In this document: piece after piece, positions 60,025 to 64,000 of the stretch
How positions within the stretch are numbered: the first letter of the stretch is position 1
How the letters are laid out: each line of letters begins with the position of its first letter
Assembly: GCA_018826895.1 (NCBI GenBank)
Contig: JAHJYA010000045.1
Span: forward strand, 1 to 64,000
DNA from: Gammaproteobacteria bacterium
GTDB lineage: Bacteria; Pseudomonadota; Gammaproteobacteria; Pseudomonadales; Pseudomonadaceae
Reading direction: 5' to 3'
DNA: 64,000 bases
Notes under the pieces: model-generated
The model's database searches: none
The model's input: the letters and a program-made list of their open reading frames with translations, nothing else
Told to the model about the DNA's origin: nothing
Position numbers and translations under genes: made by a program

Positions 60025-60321
60025 ATGCGGATTAAACGATGTCTCTACCTACTGGCCCTGTGCTTACTGGCGAGCGGGGCACAGGCCAGCACCATGCGCT
60101 GCGGCAGCCAACTGATTGGTCTGGGCGACCGCATGTTCGAGGTGCAGCGCAAGTGCGGTGAGCCCGCCGCACGCGACTTGATCGGCTATACCCTGGGCCC
60201 TAATGAGCGCCGTGAGGCGGTTATCGAAGAATGGGTATATGGCCCGAGTAACGGCATCTATCACTACCTGCGTTTCGAAGCCAACCGCCTGACCAACATC
60301 AGCAGCGAGCGTAGCCGCTGA
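60025..60321 (+). CDS. DUF2845 small secreted protein, copy 1
   Basis: A 98-residue protein with a signal peptide (1-19, SGAQA) and a DUF2845 domain: MRCGSQLIGLGDRMFEVQRK, CGEPAARD, EEWVYGPSNGIYHYLRFE. Two Cys (RCGS and KCGE) could form a disulfide. Function unknown. Overlaps the next, paralogous gene by one base (TGATG). Confidence 0.85.
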   Translation: MRIKRCLYLLALCLLASGAQASTMRCGSQLIGLGDRMFEVQRKCGEPAARDLIGYTLGPNERREAVIEEWVYGPSNGIYHYLRFEANRLTNISSERSR

Positions 60322-60629
60322 TGCATCTCTTCGGCCCGCTAACCGTCCTACTGCTCGGCCTGCTTGCCGTCAGTACGGCCCAGGCAGCAAGCCTGCGCTG
60401 TGGCAGCGCGCTGATTACCCGCGACGACAGCACCCAAGAGGTGCTGAGCAAATGTGGCGAGCCGATTAGCCGCGATTTTCTTGGCTACCGCGAACGCCTG
60501 GACATCTACGGTTTTCACAACGAAATAGCGATCGAGGAATGGACCTACGGGCCGCGCAATGGCATGTACCACTTCCTGCGCTTCGAAGCCGGTCGGCTGG
60601 TCAGTATCGGCAGCAAACGCGGCAACTGA
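60321..60629 (+). CDS. DUF2845 small secreted protein, copy 2
   Basis: A 102-residue paralogue of the preceding gene, with its own signal (ending TAQA) and LRCGSALITRDDSTQEVLSK, CGEPISRD, EEWTYGPRNGMYHFLRFE. The two copies share the Cys pair and the final EEW-YGP-NG-YH-LRFE pattern, showing a tandem duplication. Function unknown; periplasmic by signal. Confidence 0.85.
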   Translation: MHLFGPLTVLLLGLLAVSTAQAASLRCGSALITRDDSTQEVLSKCGEPISRDFLGYRERLDIYGFHNEIAIEEWTYGPRNGMYHFLRFEAGRLVSIGSKRGN

Positions 60630-60681
60630 CAAACCGCTGAACGGCTGCTAGTGTCGCGCCACAGAAGAGTCTGGCGCTTTC

Positions 60682-60760
60682 TGTGGGAGGGGCTTTAGCC
60701 GCGATTGACCTCGAAAGCGCTGACAGTATCGCGGCTAAAGCGGAGCGCCGCCCGCCCACA
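60682..60760. repeat. REP-type palindrome
   Basis: TGTGGGAGGGGCTTTAGCCG at the left, ATCGCGGCTAAAGC and CCCGCCCACA at the right form a long interrupted inverted repeat with GGCTTTAGCCGCGAT as its core, typical of Pseudomonas REP elements. Confidence 0.75.
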
Positions 60761-60845
60761 CAAGGATCCTCACCATGCTGCGCTGTTCAGCGCCCCAGCA
60801 GCGGCCATGCCGTGTTCTGTCGCATGACGCACTGGACACGCCCTC

Positions 60846-62300
60846 ATGCTGATCATTCCTGCCGAGCACCCGCTGGACTGGAAGAAGCCGCCGGTAATGA
60901 CCCTGCTGCTGATCCTGCTCAACGTGCTCGTCTACCTGCTCTACCAGGGCGGCGACGAGCAACGCGAACAGCAGGCGGTGCAGACCTACCTCGACGGCGG
61001 TTTGCTCAGTCGCGAGCGCGAGTTGTTTATCGACGCCTTCGTGAGCCGGCATGACCTTGATGCCGACGAGCAACGCTATATCGAACGCATGGCCGGCACC
61101 GCGCTGACGCGTCTGGTGCTCTATGACCTGCAGTTCGAGCATGACCTGCATCAACGCACGGACTACCAGGCCGACCCGCAGTGGCAAGCCGCGCGCCAGC
61201 ACGCCGAGGCGGCCCGCGATAAGGTCAGCAGCATCCGGTTCGGCTTCATCCCGGCCCGCTTCACGGTCGAAGGCCTGGTAGGCGCAATGTTCCTGCATGG
61301 CAGCATCGACCACCTGGTCGGCAACATGCTGTTCCTGTTTATCTTCGGCTTCGCCCTGGAAATCGCTCTAGGCCGCTGGCTGTACCTGGGCCTCTACCTG
61401 GCCACGGGTATCGCCTCGCACCTGCTGTGGTGGTTGCTCGACCCAGTGTGGATCAGCGGTGTTGGTGCATCCGGGGCGGTGTCCGGGCTGATGGGCATGT
61501 ACATCGGCCTCTATGGCCTGCGGCGGATCAACTTTTTCTACTGGCTGGGGCCGTTTTTCGGCTACCTGCGCGCCCCGGCCCTGTGGATCTTGCCGGTGTG
61601 GCTGGGCAAGGAGCTATACGGCCTGCTGTGGGCCAAGGACAACGTCAATTACTACGCTCACCTGGGTGGCCTGGGCGCCGGCTACCTGGGCATCTGGCTA
61701 CCACAGGTGCTCGGGCGCCTGAAGGTCAACCAGGCCTACCTCGACAAAGAACAGCCCGACGCAGCCTTCACCCGTGAACTCGCCAGCCTCGACCAGGTGC
61801 TCGAGCGTTTTGATCTGGAAGCCGCCGCGGCCCGAGGCCTGGATCTGCTGAGCCGCTATCCAGGGCGCCTGGCCCTGCTGCAGCGCCTCTACCCACTGGC
61901 GCTCAACCGCCGCGACAAGGCCCTGCTAAGCCCCGTACTGCAGCAACTCCTGCGCCTGCCGGAAAGTGCTGACAGCCTGCCACTGCTACAACGCCTGGCC
62001 CGCGACAGCGCCGCCCCCCAACACCGGATACTGCAGCACCCCAGCGTGCAGGCCCACCTGTTGCAGCGCCTGCTACGTGCCGGCCAGGGCCAGCAGGCCA
62101 TTGCCTGCTGGCGGCACCTGTGCGCCGCCCCAAAAGCCCCTGACAACCTGCCCGTCCTGACCCTGATGCTGGCCAAGCAGGTCGGTAACCAGGGCGACAA
62201 GGCCACCCTAGCCGAGCTGGCGAGCCTGCTGCACAGCCGCTACCCCGACAGCGAACAAACCCGGCAACTGGAACAGTTGAGGGCACACCTGGCGCGTTGA
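60846..62300 (+). CDS. Rhomboid intramembrane serine protease with C-terminal repeat region
   Basis: A 484-residue protein. Rhomboid core: first helix at about 17-38, then a long hydrophilic loop (about 40-140), then HLVGNMLFLFIFGFAL, the catalytic Ser in SGVGASGAVSGLMGMY and the catalytic His in NYYAHLGGLGAGYLG. Residues 300-484 are helical, TPR-like. Dyad and Asn are all present, so it should be active. Substrates unknown. A terminator follows. Confidence 0.87.
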   Translation: MLIIPAEHPLDWKKPPVMTLLLILLNVLVYLLYQGGDEQREQQAVQTYLDGGLLSRERELFIDAFVSRHDLDADEQRYIERMAGTALTRLVLYDLQFEHDLHQRTDYQADPQWQAARQHAEAARDKVSSIRFGFIPARFTVEGLVGAMFLHGSIDHLVGNMLFLFIFGFALEIALGRWLYLGLYLATGIASHLLWWLLDPVWISGVGASGAVSGLMGMYIGLYGLRRINFFYWLGPFFGYLRAPALWILPVWLGKELYGLLWAKDNVNYYAHLGGLGAGYLGIWLPQVLGRLKVNQAYLDKEQPDAAFTRELASLDQVLERFDLEAAAARGLDLLSRYPGRLALLQRLYPLALNRRDKALLSPVLQQLLRLPESADSLPLLQRLARDSAAPQHRILQHPSVQAHLLQRLLRAGQGQQAIACWRHLCAAPKAPDNLPVLTLMLAKQVGNQGDKATLAELASLLHSRYPDSEQTRQLEQLRAHLAR

Positions 62301-62310
62301 ACACACAACA

Positions 62311-62342
62311 AAAAGCCCCACCGGCAAGCCGGTGGGGCTTTT
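62311..62342 (+). terminator. Strong intrinsic terminator after the rhomboid gene
   Basis: AAAAGCCCCACCGGC-AA-GCCGGTGGGGCTTTT, a perfect 15-bp stem with A and T flanks, 11 bp after the stop; it could also act on minus-strand transcripts of the BON gene. Confidence 0.92.
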
Positions 62343-62555
62343 GCTAAAACATACATCCTGCCAAACCGGCGGATGCTGATCCATTCCAGGATCAGGCGCG
62401 AGCATCCTGCTGCATCCTTGCCGTCTCACTAACGCTACGACAGCCTTGTCGATCACGCCCCCGTCCATGGGGGACGCCTCCTGGCGAACGTGATAAGCGT
62501 GCTGAGACGCGCCTCAAACCTGCCGTGCGGCGCCATGGGCATCCGCCAGGCGGTA

Positions 62556-62921
62556 TTAGTCGGCCGCTTTCAGGCCATCAGCGGACACCGCGGTCACGCC
62601 TTTGATTTCCTTGGCCTTGGCAATCGCCAGGTCACGCTCGGCGTCGCTAGCGACTACACCAGAAAGGGCAACAACACCCTTGTTGGTTTCAACCTTGATA
62701 TCCATGCCGCTGAGGCTGTCTTCAGCAAGGAAAGTGGATTTGACCTTGCCAGTGATCCAGGTGTCAGACACGGCTTCCTCAGCCTTGTCCATGGTTGTAT
62801 TGGCAGCCAGCACAGTGGACTGCAGGGTCGGCGTTTCCGCGAAGGCAGCGCTGGCCATCGACAGGCTCAGGGCGGCAGCAGTGGCAGTGGCAACAAAAAC
62901 GTTATTGATCGAGTTCTTCAT
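62556..62921 (-). CDS. BON-domain periplasmic protein (OsmY-like)
   Basis: A 121-residue protein with a signal peptide (about 1-29, ending AAFA) and one BON domain (SDTWITGKVKSTFLAED, GVVALSGVVASDAERDLAI). BON domains bind phospholipid; OsmY-like proteins act in osmotic or envelope stress. ATG at 62921 with AGGAG upstream. An A/T-rich 60-bp stretch (62998-63062), unlike the GC-rich surroundings, lies upstream and may be its promoter. Confidence 0.87.
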   Translation of the reverse strand: MKNSINNVFVATATAAALSLSMASAAFAETPTLQSTVLAANTTMDKAEEAVSDTWITGKVKSTFLAEDSLSGMDIKVETNKGVVALSGVVASDAERDLAIAKAKEIKGVTAVSADGLKAAD

Positions 62922-63114
62922 GGTTCGACTCCTAGGTTCTGAATAATCCGCCGCCATTCCTGGCCGCAGTCTCCCCTAGGTAATTGCATGCGGCATGCCA
63001 GCCCACACACAAAATAAAACACATAAATATCAACAACTTACAAACAAACAAAAACAGCTTAGCCGTGCAAACTGCATGCTGCAGCGTAAAACGCCGGGCA
63101 ATTTGCATGGCGCC

Positions 63115-64000
63115 TTACGCTGTCTTCTCAAGTCGGTCCAGGGTCGCCTCAAGCACCGCTACCTCGCCCAATAACGACGATTGCGGATAGCGCTGGCGAA
63201 TGAACTGCAACAACTGACGGGCCGGCCCCAACTCCCCCAGGTACTCGGCAAAGCCACGCGCTGCAAGCAGATAGGCACGCGCAATATGCGGGTAATCGGG
63301 GAAGCGCCGGTGCAGGTTGCGCAACAGGCTCAACGCCTCACGGGGCTTATGCCGCTGCAGCAGGGCCGCAGCGAGACGCTCGCACACCAGGGCATCATCC
63401 GGCAGGTAATCGGCCTGCAGCTGACGCGCGTTGAGCAGCGCAGTCACCGCCTGGGGCTCGCTCATCCGGCTCGCCAGCGGCAGGTAATGAGCCAGGTGGC
63501 GCAGGCAGCGCTCGCGGGCGCCGAGACCGTAAAGCAGTTGGTGGAAGCGCTCATTGAGCGCCAGGTCATCCGGCGCGCGCTGCAGGGCCAGGGTCAGAAT
63601 TTCCAAGGCCTGCTCAAGCTGGCCTTCCTTGATTCGCACCTGCGCATCGGCCAGCGCCTTGCGCCGCAGAAACTCTGCGGCCGGGTAGGCTGCCTGGCCC
63701 TCTTCGTCGGCGATCACATAACCCAGGGCCGCCTGATACTGGAATACGGCATAGCCCATCATGGCGCACATGACCACGCCGAAATAACCGAACAGAAAGG
63801 CCGCCACCGGCAACAGCACCACACGCGGCAAACCACCGGCCAGCATCATCGTCACCCAGCTCGGCGACTGCCAGAGCATAAACAGAAAGGCGCAGAGGAT
63901 CAGATAACGCCAGCCCATGGCACTGATCACCTGACCGACTTGCTCCGGACTCAGCGCGGCGCCGAGCTGCTTGTCCAGCGCCAGGCGAATAATACTGGCC
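63115..64000 (-). CDS. Membrane/TPR-repeat protein, N-terminus beyond window
   Basis: At least 294 residues; the frame stays open to base 64000, so the start is outside. Visible part: two hydrophobic segments (about 28-46 and 55-85 of the visible sequence) then TPR-like helical repeats (RIKEGQLEQALEILTLALQ; LLQRHKPREALSLLRNLHRR). It resembles membrane-anchored TPR proteins that organise protein complexes; no specific family recognised. Convergent neighbours are absent on the left; the BON gene is on the same strand. Confidence 0.7.
   Translation of the reverse strand, partial: ASIIRLALDKQLGAALSPEQVGQVISAMGWRYLILCAFLFMLWQSPSWVTMMLAGGLPRVVLLPVAAFLFGYFGVVMCAMMGYAVFQYQAALGYVIADEEGQAAYPAAEFLRRKALADAQVRIKEGQLEQALEILTLALQRAPDDLALNERFHQLLYGLGARERCLRHLAHYLPLASRMSEPQAVTALLNARQLQADYLPDDALVCERLAAALLQRHKPREALSLLRNLHRRFPDYPHIARAYLLAARGFAEYLGELGPARQLLQFIRQRYPQSSLLGEVAVLEATLDRLEKTA

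Overview
The window is a chromosomal stretch of a high-GC gammaproteobacterium, almost certainly a Pseudomonas other than P. aeruginosa. Evidence: the carbon-catabolite genes cbrA-cbrB followed by a CrcZ-type small RNA and pcnB-folK-panB-panC-pgi-acs; the desB-reductase-desT set next to ureEFG; azurin; the cyanide-insensitive oxidase cioAB; and REP-type palindromes. Most genes are ordinary core genes. Gene-order comparisons with P. aeruginosa PAO1 are from memory and were not computed.

Layout. 1-5.5 kb (minus strand): nrdR-ribD, then an FMN riboswitch, then ribE-ribBX-ribH-nusB-thiL with overlapping or closely spaced genes (thiL runs off the left edge). The riboswitch is followed by a short hairpin that covers the Shine-Dalgarno of a 30-codon leader frame overlapping ribE. 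5.5-7.7 kb (plus): lipoprotein, methyltransferase, chaperedoxin CnoX. 7.8-10.6 kb (minus): cioA-cioB-DUF2474 with an ANR-type box upstream. 10.7-11.0 kb: a structured repeat with inverted ends. 11-19 kb: MFS exporter, a three-subunit molybdenum hydroxylase, a YajL-like protein, sfsA, an aminotransferase. 19-21 kb: dksA-gluQ.

21-42 kb is a block that in PAO1 does not lie between gluQ and cbrA. It holds a diguanylate cyclase, a lipase, an AEC transporter, osmE, a small MITE-like element, the unsaturated fatty acid genes desB/reductase/desT, the urease accessory genes ureEFG plus a nickel permease, a 540-bp intergenic region with three copies of a 35-bp paired DnaA-box module, azurin, a decayed LOG-family gene, yedI, and a three-gene cluster encoding two transglutaminase-like proteins and a circularly permuted ATP-grasp/alpha-E fusion.

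42-64 kb returns to PAO1-like order: small membrane protein, cbrA, cbrB, crcZ (with a sigma-54 promoter and a CbrB-type palindrome), pcnB, folK, panB, panC (no panD follows), pgi, acs, a DUF2236 protein, an RNA methyltransferase-like protein, a DUF748 giant, two DUF2845 proteins, a rhomboid protease with a long C-terminal region, a BON-domain protein and a membrane/TPR protein cut by the right edge.

No prophage, transposase, CRISPR array, tRNA or rRNA was seen. The least explained items are the DnaA-box modules (32.1-32.5 kb), the transglutaminase/ATP-grasp cluster (35.0-41.8 kb) and the riboswitch leader arrangement (3.47-3.80 kb).
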